Positions 1 through 10,592 of a stretch of DNA of 64,000 nt are shown here, in pieces. The notes below the pieces were generated by a model. It ran no database searches. It saw only the letters and a program-made list of their open reading frames with translations, and was not told the DNA's origin. This DNA is from Closterium sp. Naga37s-1 (lineage: Eukaryota > Streptophyta > Zygnematophyceae > Desmidiales > Closteriaceae). The translations under genes were made by a program, and so were the position numbers. The stretch's first letter is position 1; each line of letters begins with the position of its first letter. The stretch is from assembly GCA_947471745.1 (NCBI GenBank), contig CANJKZ010000772.1, positions 1,240,001 through 1,304,000 of the forward strand, written 5' to 3'.

Positions 1-140
1 CTTTGACACTGCGGATGAGACTAATGACCGAAGCATGGACGTGACAAGCCATGAGGCGGGAATGATTGCATTTCCCCTCTCTCTTCTCCTCTTTCCACCT
101 CTGCTCCTCTTCTCGCCTCTGATCATCCTTCCCCGTGCAG

Positions 141-3100
141 CTGTGTGCGCAACGGCAACTACGATGAGGCCTTGGACCTGGAGGCGTTTGTAGCTAAGCT
201 CGCCACCATGCATGCTAAGTGCGTTGAGTGGGTGGGGGAAGAGACAAGTGTGCGAGGGAAAGGGGGAGTCAAGTGCATGGGGGGTATGTGTGGGGGGAGA
301 TGTGAATCAAATGCGTATGGGGGGGGGGGGGGAGATAGTGAGAGTCAAATGCGTGGGTGGCGGAAAGAGATCTTTGAAATCGACTCAGTATTCGTTTTTA
401 CAAGATTACATGCACCTGCCACCACCCTCCCATCCACGCACATCCCATCCGTCATGCATCGCCGGCAGCACCCCTCCCAACCCCGCCACCCTGTACGTGA
501 ATCAGCGGTTGGCAGTTGAAATGATCCACTCTATCCAGACCATGCTGTCCCTCCGCTCCTCCCCTCTTTTCCTCCCCTCACCGCCGCACCCACCCCCATC
601 AACCCGCTTATCACCCCACTGTACACCCCCCCCCCCCCCCCCCCCCCCCCCTACCAGACTGCCTGTGATCCAGCAGCTGGCAGTGGAAGTGAGGCACACC
701 ACGCAGGCCATGCTGTCACAGCTGCTGCTGCGGCTGCGATCCAACATCCAGGTGAGAGAGCGGCATAACGTTCGAGTGAGGGAGCAGCATGGCATTTTGA
801 GTGAGAGAACAGCGTGACATATAAGGAGAAAAGCAGCATTAGCAGAGGCCTGGGAATGAATCTGGTAGTCTTCTTTCTACTCCAGCGTATTTTTCTACCA
901 AGGTGTGTGATGCAGCTCGCAGTCTGTCATCCCGAGACTCGTTTATTTAGAATCCCCCCCTTTGTCCTCTTCCCTTTGGCCGCTTCTCTGAAGCCAACTT
1001 TCTATCTGTCTGTCATCCCAATCGTCCCTCTTCCTCTGACTGACTAACCTCTGACTGACTACCTCTGACTGACTACCTCTGACTGACTACCTCTGACTGA
1101 CTACCTCTGACTGACGAACCTCTGACTGACTACCTCTGACTGACTAACCTCTGATATTTCCTGATTTCCCCGTGTCTCGCACCACCCACTCCTTGCAGCT
1201 GCCCGAGTGTCTGCGTGTGATTGGCTATCTCCGGCGACTGGCGGTGTTTTCAGAAACAGAAATGCGGCTCCAGGTGAATAGCGATCTTGAGAAGCAATCG
1301 TTTGTGTGTTCCACAACAAGTCTGTGCAATACCACATATAAGCTGTATGTGACACACCCATATGCTCGTCATTCATACCACTCTGATGCCCCTTACTCCT
1401 GATGGTCCATTTCTCCTTTACCCTCAACTTCTTATGGTTTACCCCCACCTGACCCCCTCCCCCCTCCCCCCTCCTCCCCTCCCTCCACTCAGTTCCTGCG
1501 GTGCAGGGAGGCGTGGCTGGGGGAGGTGGTATCTGAGCTGGACCCGTCATCCCCCTACGACTATCTGAAGCGCCTCACCGACTGCCACCGCGTGCACCTC
1601 TTTGACGTCGCCACGCAGTACCATGCCATCTTCGCCCACCACTCCTCCAATTCCCCAGATTCATCGAACCTGGACGAGGATTCGGCCGCGCTCGCGGCTC
1701 TGCTAGGGGACGGGGGAGTGGGGGGAGGAGCCGGGGGAGGGGCCGGGGGGGTTTTGGGGAAGTATGGGAAGGGCAGGGCGGGAGGTGGGGCGGTTTTGAA
1801 TGGGTGGGGGGGTGGGGGATCGGGTGGGGATGGGGGGCTGGTGTATGGATGGGCTATGCATCGGGTGGCTGTGTATTTAGCAGCGCTGGCGCAGCATCTG
1901 CCGAGGATCGAGGATGGGGGGTCGCTGGCGAGCGTGCTGGAACACTGCATGGTGAGATGGGCGGCATGGTGAGATGGGTGGCATGGTGAGATGGGCGGCA
2001 TGGTGAGATGGGCGGCATGGTGAGATGGGTGGCATGGTGAGACACTGCGATGGGGGGTTGGTGTATGGGTGGGCAATGCATCGGGTGGCTGTGTATTTAG
2101 CAGCGCTGGCGCAGCATCTGCCGAGAATCGAGGATGGGGGGTCGCTGGCGAGCGTGCTGGAACACTGCATGGTGAGACGGGGATATGAGACGGGGTGTGG
2201 AGGGTAAAGTGATTGCAAAATGAGTGCTTTTACCAAAGAATTCATTGCTTTTCTCCATTTGCTCCCCTCTCCTTGCACTTCTCCCTCCCTGCTGATGCCT
2301 TATCCCCTCCCCACTCCCTGCTTATACCTTGTTCCAGCCTTCCACCCCGCCATGCTTTATATCCCTCCTTCACCCTGTGTGTGTCTTGCCTTCTCTACCT
2401 ACCTGGTAATGCCTTATCTCCGTCCCACCTCTCGCCCCTGTGTTCCCAACCCCTGCACTCCCTGGCAGTACTGTGGCATGAGTCTTGGCCGAGTGGGGCT
2501 GGATCTCAGAGGCCTCCTGCCACCCCTCTTTGAATCGTGAGCTGCTCCTGCTTCTACTCTTGCAGCTACTCGTGTACTCGTGATGCCGCACAGTTGATTC
2601 TATCATGGCTCCTTATCTTGCTGTTGACTCTCCTGTTGAGGTCCCGCTTCCTCATCATCTTATTCATCACTCTCTCCATTCGCACCACCCTCATTACCCT
2701 CTCATCCGTCTCTCGTCATTCTTTCATCCATCCCTCTCAGGTGTGTGCTGGGGATGTTCCAGCGCAACATCTCCTTTGCTGTCGACTCTTTCCATGTGAG
2801 CCGCCTGCGATGAGCCATGTGCCTCTGTCATCCATGGCCCACAGTCAACCGTCAGTCAACTGTGATATCAACCATCATCCATCTCAACCATCATCCATCT
2901 CAACCATCAGTCATTAATCATTGCCCATCGCCCATCACCTGTCATCCATCGCCCATCGCACCCATCACCATTAATTTTGATTGTGTGCATCACTACTCCT
3001 GCCCCCTCCCTGCTCCAGCATGCATTGTTGCTTGCGAACAGGTGGGCATGTCACTGCCATTTTTTTGCAATGCTTGTAAGTACCCAATTTTAAAATCGTT

Positions 3101-5426
3101 GATATCCTCCCAACCCTCTTCTTTCCCATTCCCCCACCTTCCCTCTCATCCTCCCCCTCCCAGCATGTGTTGGAGACACACAGATGGGTACCTCTCCCCT
3201 CCATGGGCTCTGCTGCTCGCATGGGCCTGGGAGGCGAATCCCTCAATGACGTGGCGCCACCGTATTCGCTCATGGAGCACCCGCCACTGGCCGCCTTCGT
3301 GAATGGTGCGTGCTGGGGGGGTGGTGAGCCGCGCTGATGTGGCACAGGGGGGGATGAATCTGTGCTGATGTTGCACAGAGGGGGATGGTTTTGTGCTGAT
3401 GTGGATCAGGGATGGTGATTGTTCTTTGGTTATCTCAGGTGGAATATTGAGATGAGATGGCATTGGTGGTCAGGGGGGTGGCATGGCCGCTGAGTTACTA
3501 GCATTGGCGGCCACATTTGCGCACCACCAGCACTCAATGAATCGTGGCAGGCACTCTGCCTCACCGTCTTACAAATGCCAACTCCCATCCTGACCCCATG
3601 CCCCGTTCCGTGTTGCCTCCCCCTCTTCCCCGGTCTCTCCCCTCCTCCCGGTCTTCTTCCTCTCAGGTATACTGTAGCACTCAACGATTTGAGTCACTGT
3701 GCGCCGACGGCCCTGAATGTGCAGCTGGCAGGGGAGGTGGAGAGGGCGCTGGCAGTGGTGGCGGGGTCACTGGGGCGCTACAGTTTAAGAGGATCTCAGA
3801 GGTGCCTCAAACCTCCACTCCTCCCCACCTCCCTTCCCTTCCCCTTCTCTCCCCTCCCCCCTTCCCGCTCAGGCATACTGGCAGCACTGAACGAGTTAAG
3901 GCACTGTGCGCCAACATCCCTGAAGCAGCAGCTGGCAGGGGAGGTGGAGAGGGCGCTGGCTGTGGTGGCGGGGTCGCTGGGTCGCTACAGTCACACGCAC
4001 ATAATCAAGGACTCCGAGGCTGCTCTCTTTATTAGCACGTGCAAGGCGTTTGTAGAGGTGAGTGAGAGTGTGCTTCTATATGCCACGGCGCTAACACTGG
4101 TGGTGGCGGGGTTGAAGGTTCGCGACACCCATACACACATAGTCAAGGGCTCTGAGGCAGCGCTCTTTATTAGCACATGCAGGGCGTTCGTGGAGGTGAG
4201 TGTGGGAGCATGCTTGTAGGTATGAGGGCGCTGGCAGTGTTAGCGGGGTTGCAGGGTTACAGTCACACGCACATAGTCAAGGACTCCGAGGCAGCTCTCT
4301 TTACTAGCACAGCAGGGCGTTCGTGGTGGTGATTGTGAGAGTGTGCCTGTTGGGGTTTGTGTAAGAGTATGTGTTGACGCTTCCGTGTGAGAGTATGTGT
4401 TGACGCTTCCGTGTGAGAGTATGTGTTGACGCTTCCGTGTGAGAGTATGTGTTGACGCTTCCGTGTGAGAGTATGTGTTGACGCTTCCGTGTGAGAGTAT
4501 GTGTTGACGCTTCCGTGTGAGAGTATGTGTTGACGCTTCCGTGTGAGAGTATGTGTTGACGCTTCCGTGTGAGAGTATGTGTTGACGCTTCCGTGTGAGA
4601 GTATGTGTTGACGCTTCCGTGTGAGAGTATGTGTTGACGCTTCCGTGTGAGAGTGCGTTCATGGAGGCCTGTGCAAACCTGGATTGTGCAAACCTGGATT
4701 GTGCAAACCTGGATTGTGCAAATCTGGATTGTGCACCTGGTGGTTCTCTCTCAGGTAATCTGGCCGCACCGGTTTTGCCAATAAAACCGAAACACTTTGC
4801 ACGCTCATCAAGTCTCTGCTCGTCTCTGCATGCACTCACCTTTACCCCCCCTCCCCCTTTATCCCACCCGCACCTCCCACCACTTGCCCCCCTTTTTTCG
4901 CACCCGCCCCTCCCGCCACCCCCCCTTTCTCCCTCTTTCCTTTCTCTATCTCCTCCTTTCTCCCACCCCTTCCATGCAGGTGGTGTGCCCCTACGTGGCT
5001 GTGTGCTTCTCCCGCTGCTACGGCTCCCCTGCCACTCTCGTATCCACGCAAGCAGCGTGCGAACCCGTGAAGCAACTCATTCTCGCCTCCATGCCCCCTG
5101 CTGCCGCTGCCGATGCTGATGCTGATGCCGGTGCTGCTGGGGTGGGTGAGGGGCAGGAGGGGGAGGAGGCAGGAGAGGGAAGGAGAGGAGATGGGGAGGC
5201 TGGGGAAGGAGAGGGGGGTCAAGGGGAGGAGCAGGTGGGTGTTTCTGTGAGGGATGGTAGTGGAGGTGAAAATGTTATCACCGATGGTGATATGGCGCCT
5301 GGTGGCCAATCAGTAGCAGGAGGGGGAAGTAGAGGAGAGGGGGGAGCGGCAGGAGGTGAAGGGACATCCGTGCAAGGGTTGAAACCAGCCGCACCTGTAG
5401 GTGTAGGAGCAGATCAGATGAGATGA
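141..5426 (+). CDS. COG8: Conserved oligomeric Golgi complex subunit 8 (3' part of gene)
   Basis: COG8 (Dor1 family) is a subunit of the conserved oligomeric Golgi complex, which tethers retrograde vesicles at Golgi membranes. Exons I can place are 141-218, 658-751, 1199-1273, 1493-1951, 2469-2536, 2741-2795, 3164-3305, 3873-4057 and 4980-5426. All have AG/GT borders and the phases close. Recognisable family blocks are [101 protein letters not shown] and the Cys-rich [12 protein letters not shown]. The fourth exon carries a Gly-rich insertion (1700-1850) and the last exon ends in an acidic Gly/Glu-rich tail that plant homologues I know of do not share in sequence. The 5' end lies outside the window and I could not assign an exon in 1-140. 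Several exons have partial tandem copies, listed separately. Confidence 0.9.
489..751 (+). repeat. Partial upstream copy of COG8 exon 658-751
   Basis: The stretch 489-549 encodes [20 protein letters not shown], a diverged copy of the start of the real exon ([17 protein letters not shown]). The copy lacks the exon's 3' half and donor. A run of about 20 C residues (629-650) lies just before the real acceptor. Confidence 0.6.
1034..1154 (+). repeat. 14-bp tandem repeat in COG8 intron
   Basis: Eight or so copies of CTCTGACTGACTAC with small variants lie in the intron before exon 1199-1273. The unit is pyrimidine-rich and its CTGAC core resembles a plant branch-point consensus. Confidence 0.85.
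1952..2172 (+). repeat. 17-bp splice-donor array plus second copy of COG8 exon end
   Basis: The donor of exon 1493-1951 (GCATG then GTGAG) is repeated as a 17-bp unit GTGAGATGGGCGGCATG. Donors fall at 1952, 1969, 1986, 2003, 2020 and 2037. After the array the last 120 bases of the exon recur (2049-2171, reading [20 protein letters not shown] and onward to LEHCM) followed by another GTGAG. The two exon-end copies are nearly identical. Confidence 0.9.
3665..4345 (+). repeat. Ladder of four partial copies of COG8 exon 3873-4057
   Basis: The real exon encodes [20 protein letters not shown] through [10 protein letters not shown]. An upstream copy (about 3667-3800) has its own AG but loses one base near its start, which gives an immediate TAG in the exon frame. 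Two downstream copies (4078-4196 and 4225-4345) repeat only the 3' half. The first of these ends in an intact AFVEV and GTGAG donor. Copy divergence and broken frames mark all but one as non-coding. Confidence 0.85.
4359..4644 (+). repeat. 26-bp minisatellite, 11 units
   Basis: Eleven exact or near-exact 26-bp units begin GTGTGAGAGTATGTG and end GACGCTTCC. Each holds a GTGAGAGT word matching the donor of the neighbouring COG8 exon (4058). The first unit has GTAAGAGT instead. The array lies in the last COG8 intron. The long reverse-strand reading frame here is only a by-product of the repeat. Confidence 0.95.
4670..4729 (+). repeat. 15-bp tandem repeat, 4 units
   Basis: Four copies of TGTGCAAACCTGGAT (one with a T for C) lie directly after the 26-bp array in the last COG8 intron. 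Confidence 0.95.
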
Positions 5427-5721
5427 GGGACGAGTGCAGCTAGACTGGGTCAGCAGGTCGTGGCAGAAGCGGAGTTTGTGGGACTAACTGAACCAGGGAA
5501 ACACGTGGAGGTCAACAACTGGGAGGCATCGTAATGAGACATGTCAAGATGTTTCAGTGTTCACACAGTCTAGTTGCCATGCAGGAATGGAAGTGGCACA
5601 AACAATTTTTGCATTACAAAGTGGGTCTGATTTATACTAGTTCCTTCCATATTCTGTTGGTTGTATGTGATATTGCTGTACTCTTGTAATTATGGATTCA
5701 ATTGACCGCCTCGGTGTTCGA
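5427..5721 (+). other. COG8 3' UTR and short intergenic spacer
   Basis: About 295 bp separate the COG8 stop from the gypsy insertion. The stretch turns AT-rich after 5540, as expected for a 3' UTR. TGTAAT-type and TTGTA-rich words occur near 5660-5690, but I cannot fix a poly(A) site. Confidence 0.5.
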
Positions 5722-5726
5722 GCCTG

Positions 5727-6057
5727 TGTAAGGAATTTTCTCGCTATTCCTTACCGCGACCGTCCACATCGCGTACAGCAGCAGCCGTTGTTCGCCCGTT
5801 ACTGCTAAAGAGGCTTCGCCAATTTCGCGCGCACTGTTTCACCAAACCTCGCACTGCTGGAGCAGCCGAGTCGGCCTACGCTTCGGGACTAGCTCAAACC
5901 TCGCGCCAGCGTAGCACTAGCTAGCTCGCACACACCGCGTTACCGTTTGCACATTTTCGCGTATACCGTAAGTATTCGCTCATGCCTTCGCTCATATTTT
6001 GTACTCGTTGAACATTCTAGTGCAATCCTCGCTACCTCAATTCATTGCACCCGAACA
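5727..6057 (+). repeat. Ty3/gypsy 5' LTR
   Basis: The LTR starts TGTAAGGAATTTTCTCGC and ends in GCACCCGAACA. It aligns with the interrupted copy 21321-24685 and with the reverse-strand copy 53489-53815. Length is 331 bp. Confidence 0.92.
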
Positions 6058-6058
6058 C

Positions 6059-6073
6059 TTGGTTATCATAGCC
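6059..6073 (+). other. Degenerate primer-binding site of the gypsy element
   Basis: TTGGTTATCATAGCC directly after the LTR resembles the initiator-tRNA-Met complement TGGTATCAGAGC, with an inserted T and a G-to-T change. Confidence 0.6.
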
Positions 6074-6228
6074 ACTTTCTTTCGGACCACGCATCTCCGC
6101 ACCCTAGGAAACCAACTTTTGATTTTTCACTCGAAGGGACTCACGCCCCTTAGCACCTAGGAGCCGCTGTCCTCGCGCTCTCTCGTAAACGCGTGCAGCC
6201 ACGACTGCGCCTAGACTAAGCTGAGCCG

Positions 6229-7398
6229 ATGCCCTTCGTTATGGCTGAACATATCGACGTCACGACGCTCACGCAGGACCGTTTGAATGAGCTGCTGCGA
6301 CAACTCCACGAAAGCTCTGAAGAAATCGCGGCACTGACGGCCGAACGCACGTCCCTACAAAATGACGTCGCAGGAGCACAGCAAGCACAATCACAAGCAC
6401 CTGGCACTCCGGGACAACCTGCACCATAGGCATCGCAGCAGGGAAGTGTGGGGCAACCCGCGAGCGCGGCCAGTGATGGCGTCGTCCGCCACGACGGAGA
6501 CGACGACCACGGCACGACACACCCTGAAGCGACGAATGCGGCCAGGAGCCAGCCTCGCGTCACGATTTCGGCACCGACCAATGATTCGGCATTGCCGTCA
6601 CCGATGCCGCTGAAGCCGCAGCGTCCGCCATGCTTTGACCCGGGTCAACGGGGTGGTCCTACCATTAAGGCGTGGTTGTTCACGTTGAACGTATTTTTTT
6701 ACGCCAACTACGTCTCGGAGGATACTGCGAAGATTCGCTACGCCGTGTCGCTGCTGCGAGGACCCGCCATGGACTGGTGGCGCGTCATCGTCACGAAGCC
6801 GACGGACTACGCGACTCTACCGACACGGGAAGGACAAACCGGACCCTGGGCGCTATTGTATTTCGTAGAGGCGCCCCAATATCGCACGTGAGACGAGTGG
6901 TGCGCAGGTCTGCACGCTCAATTTGATCCAATTGCGGCTCCGCACTTGGCGCCAACTCGGTTCCGTCCAAGACTACACTATCGGGTTCCTAGCGCTGTGT
7001 GAGCAAGCGGGATACATGGACAAAAGCGAGCGCATCGACCGCTACATCGGCGGCCTGAAGCATGATATAGCCCAAGAAATTCAGCTCCGCGGCGTCACCG
7101 ACTTCCAGGAAATTCTCGCCATGGCGGAGAAGCTCGACTTCTTTCGCCGACCGAGGCCGGGGTCCTACGGAAGCAACAGCAACTAGGGACATCGATCTCG
7201 TGGGACGAACGAGGGCGCCACGATACGTGCCGTCGCCGCGAATGCCGTTGTCGCACCGTTCAAAGGGCGCTGCTTTGCGTGCAAACGACCGGGACACCGC
7301 AAGAGCGAATGCCCGGAAAACGCTAAGGGAAAGGGGGAAGCTGAGCAGCAGAAACAGACCAAGCAACAGGGAAACGCTGGGAGTCAGTAGCAGACAGG
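6229..7398 (+). pseudogene. gag: Gypsy gag remnant with CCHC zinc knuckle
   Basis: The start MPFVMAEHIDVTTLTQDR opens a coiled-coil-like N-terminus that is stopped by TAG at 6427-6429. The same frame resumes with the Ty3-type gag capsid block (FDPGQRGGPTIKAWL, then RGPAMDWWR) up to 6891. A frameshift near 6890 leads to the second capsid half (QDYTIGFLALCEQAGY, YIGGLKHDIAQEIQLRG) at 6923-7186. In a third frame, 7262-7312 encodes the zinc knuckle CFACKRPGHRKSEC. At least one stop and two shifts make it non-functional. Confidence 0.85.
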
Positions 7399-7449
7399 TC
7401 ATCTACTGACAGGTGACGCCGCTCGCCCGACCCAACCGACCCTCACCGA

Positions 7450-7884
7450 GTGATTGTGCCGGTTCACGCAATCGACCACACCCGACCGAATAAGGAGGGT
7501 ACTACGGTAGACAGCCCCATACTGCTTAGCGGGAAAATTGGGGCAGACGTACTTAAAATATTCGTAGACGGGGGAGCCAACCACAGCCTGATCAACACCG
7601 CCACGACACAAAAACTGAGACTTCCACTGGACAGATGTTTACCTGAGATCGACGCAAGACTGGTTGACGGCATGCCACTGGCAATACGGGAACGCGTAGA
7701 CCAGGTTCGGATTCGATGCGGGGGTAACTTCACGTTTAGCCAGGACATGCTCGCAATAACCCTCGACGGAACCGACATTTTACTCGACCGTGATTGGCTG
7801 CGACGACACAATCCGCGAATCGACTGGACGACGGGTGACTGCACCGTGCGAGCGAACGGTAACAACATCGCGTTACCTCGCTAG
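7450..7884 (+). pseudogene. Gypsy aspartic protease segment
   Basis: The translated block ILLSGKIGADVLKIFVDGGA followed by NHSLI is the retropepsin fold with active-site loop D-G-G-A in place of the usual D-S-G/T-A. LLDRDWL later in the domain matches the conserved second half (usually LGMDWL). It is separated from the RT by a G-run and frame changes at 7885-8050. Confidence 0.75.
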
Positions 7885-8050
7885 GGCTCGCCGGAGTCTT
7901 CGTCGGTGCGTGTCAACACAATCACGATGAAACGCGCCGTAGCGGCAGGAGCTGACGTGTACGCGGTCGACATTTGGGAAGCCAAGGCAGCAGACAAAGG
8001 GGGGGGGGGGGGGGGGGTTACAGAAACTGCTAGCCGACGTACCGGATGAC

Positions 8051-9114
8051 TTGGCAGCACTACTGAAGCAGTATAGTGGGATTTTCCCGGATGACCTGTC
8101 GACAGGACTGCCACCTCAGCGGCGGCACGACCACAGGATAGAGCTAGAACCGGGGGCACAGCCGACAGTACAGCGACAGTTCCGTCTGACCCAACCCGAA
8201 CTGGACGAACTGAGGAAGCAGCTAGACTACCTGTTCGAGAAGGAGTTCATTCGCCCGAGTTCGTCACCCTTCGCAGCGCCGATACTGTTCACATCGAAAA
8301 AGGACGAGGGTTTTTGCATGTGCATTGATTACCGCGCAGTGAACAGGGTTACCATCAAATCCCGTTACCCCATCCCACGAGCCGACGAACTGATCGACCA
8401 ACTGCGCACAGCCCAGGTTTTCTCAGAAATTGACCTTCGAGGAGGCTACCACCAGATCCGAGTCAACCCACCCGACTACCCGAAAACAGCTTTCCGAACA
8501 CGCTACGGATCCTTCGAATACACCGTCATGCCTTTCGGACTGACCAACGCCCCCCCAAAATTTAAAATGACCATGAACGAAGCCTTCCGCCCGCTTTTAG
8601 ATAAGTGCGTCATCGCGTACCTCGGCGACATACTGATTTACAGCCCAGACAGAGCACAACACCTACAGGACGTTGAAGAGTGTGAAAGCATCTAAGTGTG
8701 AGTTTTTACAGGACAGACTGGAGTTTTTGGGACACATTATTTCAGTTGAAGGAGTGGAAATAGACCCAAAGAAGGTTGCGACGATTCAAGAATGGCACGC
8801 GCCGACAAACTTGACCGAGTTGCAGAGCTTTTTGGGGTTCGTCAACTCCGTGCGCCGGTTCGTCCCCGACATGGCGAAGTTGACTGCTCTGTTGACTGAC
8901 TTGCTGAGGAAGGGGGTTGAGTACACGTGGGGGGAGAAAGAGCAAGCTGCCTTCTCGACCCTCAAACAACTTTTGTGCTCGCCGCCCGTGCTTCACATCG
9001 CAGATCCGCACCGTCCGTTCGAGCTCGTCACCGACGCAAGTGACATCGCCATGGGAGCTGTACCGTTGCAGGACTTCGGGAACGGCCTCCAGCCAATCGC
9101 GTACGAGTCCCGCA
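8051..9114 (+). pseudogene. pol: Gypsy reverse transcriptase and start of RNase H
   Basis: The segment contains typical Ty3 RT motifs: FIRPSSSPFAAPILFTSKKD, the CIDYRAVNRVT block, FSEIDLRGGYHQIRV and VMPFGLTNAP. The catalytic YxDD box reads YLGDILIYS, so the first Asp of the pair is Gly. A deletion and frameshift near 8680 joins the thumb region (KASKCEFLQDRLEFLGH). RNase H follows (LVTDASDIAMGAVPLQDFGN) and is cut at 9114 by the miniature LTR insertion, resuming at 10593. Confidence 0.9.
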
Positions 9115-9292
9115 TGTCAGAATGTTATTGTTCTCTAGCCTGCAGTGGGGTACTCTATAGCGAGTACAACCCCCTAGGGTTTCCTATATGTATCCTGCTG
9201 CTTTCTAGTGAACCTCCTCTTTTGCCTAAACTTCTCTTGCCTAGCTAGGACTTACCTAGCTATGGCTCCTAACTCTACCTACTATCTTCACA
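9115..9292 (+). repeat. 5' LTR of miniature element A
   Basis: It begins TGTCAGAATGTTATTGTTCT and ends CTTCACA. It matches 10413-10592 almost exactly over the first 110 bp and diverges towards the 3' end. Confidence 0.9.
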
Positions 9293-9304
9293 TGGTATCA
9301 GAGC
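9293..9304 (+). other. Primer-binding site (initiator tRNA-Met type), element A
   Basis: TGGTATCAGAGC immediately follows the LTR terminus CA. Confidence 0.85.
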
Positions 9305-9412
9305 ACTCACGCTCCTGGCCTGTGGGCCCTACTGCTGCTTCCGCTGCTACTCTGTGTGTTGCACGCCCCGTGGCGTGCGACGGATTTCTCTTCCCGCCGC
9401 GCGCTCGGAGCG

Positions 9413-9720
9413 TGCGGCGGTTTTCTGCCCGCCGTGCGCCCCGAGGCGCGCGGCGGTTTTCTGCCCGCCGTGCGCCCCGGGGCGTGCGGCGGTTCTCTGC
9501 CCGCCGTGCGCCCCGAGGCGCGCGGCGGCCTTCTGCCCCGTCGGTCCGCGCGTCGCCCCCAGGGGGCGCTTCGACGGGCGACGGGGACCAGCCCGTCGTC
9601 CCCCGTCGCCCGTCCTGGCCAGCGCGGGCTGCGCCAGCCCCGAGCGCGGCCCGTACGGGCTGCGCCAGGCCCGCGCGCGGCCCGTACGGGCTGCGCCAGG
9701 CCCGCGCGCGGCTCGGGCCG
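9413..9720 (+). repeat. GC-rich internal repeats of element A
   Basis: Four roughly 36-bp units around GCGGTTTTCTGCCCGCCGTG are followed by units around CGTACGGGCTGCGCCAGGCC. Because unit lengths are near multiples of three, several frames stay open on both strands, so I do not call the 140-210 codon frames genes. Confidence 0.85.
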
Positions 9721-10390
9721 CCTGCGCGCGGTTCGTCGGGCTGTGCCAGGCCCGTGGGCGGCCCGTTCCTCTCTGTCCCTGAGCTGCTCGCTGTCCCCCG
9801 TGCTTCTGACGGTGCCCCACCCCTACTGCTGCCCGTTCTCCTGAATTAGGGTTTGGGGGTGAGGAGTGTGGGGGTGGCGGTTGTGTGTTACTCCCCTTGC
9901 TCCTCCTCCTCCCTGGTCTCCCACTGCTGCAGCTGCCGCTGAGGGGGGTGGGTGTGTGGGAGCCTAGGGTTTAGGGTTTAAGGGGGGTGCTGTAGGAGTG
10001 GAGTTAGGGGTTCAGCAGGGGGTGTGTGTCGAGGGTGTGGGGCAGTTGGAGGAGGTTGTGTGGAGGTAGCGGTCGTGTCGCCTGCAGTGCCTGTAGTCCG
10101 TCGCCCTTGCTTCGGTAGCCAGTGAGCCTGTTGCACCAGTCGCCAGTGGGTCCGTTGTTCCTGCCGCTCGTCTATAGCCGCGGAGCCAGTTACTCCAGTA
10201 GTCCATCGCCCTTGCTTCGGTAGCCACTGAGTCAGCCGCTCCTGTGCCCGTGCCTCTGCAGCTTCAGTCGTTGCCTCCCATCTTCTCTCCTTCCACAGTT
10301 CCTCCTCCTCCTCACTTGCCCTCTGCGACTGCCCCTAGCTTTACTTGTGCATGTGAACCTGCTCTAGGACTACTTTCTCTGCTGATTATA

Positions 10391-10412
10391 CCCCACTTTG
10401 ACTATGGGGGTG
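10391..10412 (+). other. Polypurine tract block, element A
   Basis: CCCCACTTTGACTATGGGGG then TG abuts the 3' LTR. The same block stands at the 3' LTR of copia elements at 20999, 63306 and, reversed, 51516 and 18788. Confidence 0.85.
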
Positions 10413-10592
10413 TGTCAGAATGTTATTGTTCTCTAGCCTGCAGTGGGGTACTCTATAGCGAGTACAACCCCCTAGGGTTTCCTATATGTATCCTGCTGCT
10501 TTCTAGTGAACATCCTCCTTTGCTTATTCTCTCTTGCCTAGCTAGGGCTTACCTAGCTATGGCTCGTACTCATTCCTCGTTTCATTTTCACA
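10413..10592 (+). repeat. 3' LTR of miniature element A
   Basis: It begins TGTCAGAATG and ends TTTTCACA, and is followed by the CCGCA target duplicate. Confidence 0.9.

Noticed and set aside
4240..4839. 199-codon reverse-strand frame with 26-residue repeats
   Set aside because: It is the antisense of the 26-bp minisatellite inside a COG8 intron.
9347..9849. Several 140-210 codon frames on both strands of miniature element A (and 19351-20066 in B)
   Set aside because: All lie on GC-rich repeats with unit lengths near multiples of three; many frames are open at once and none has a domain or consistent start.
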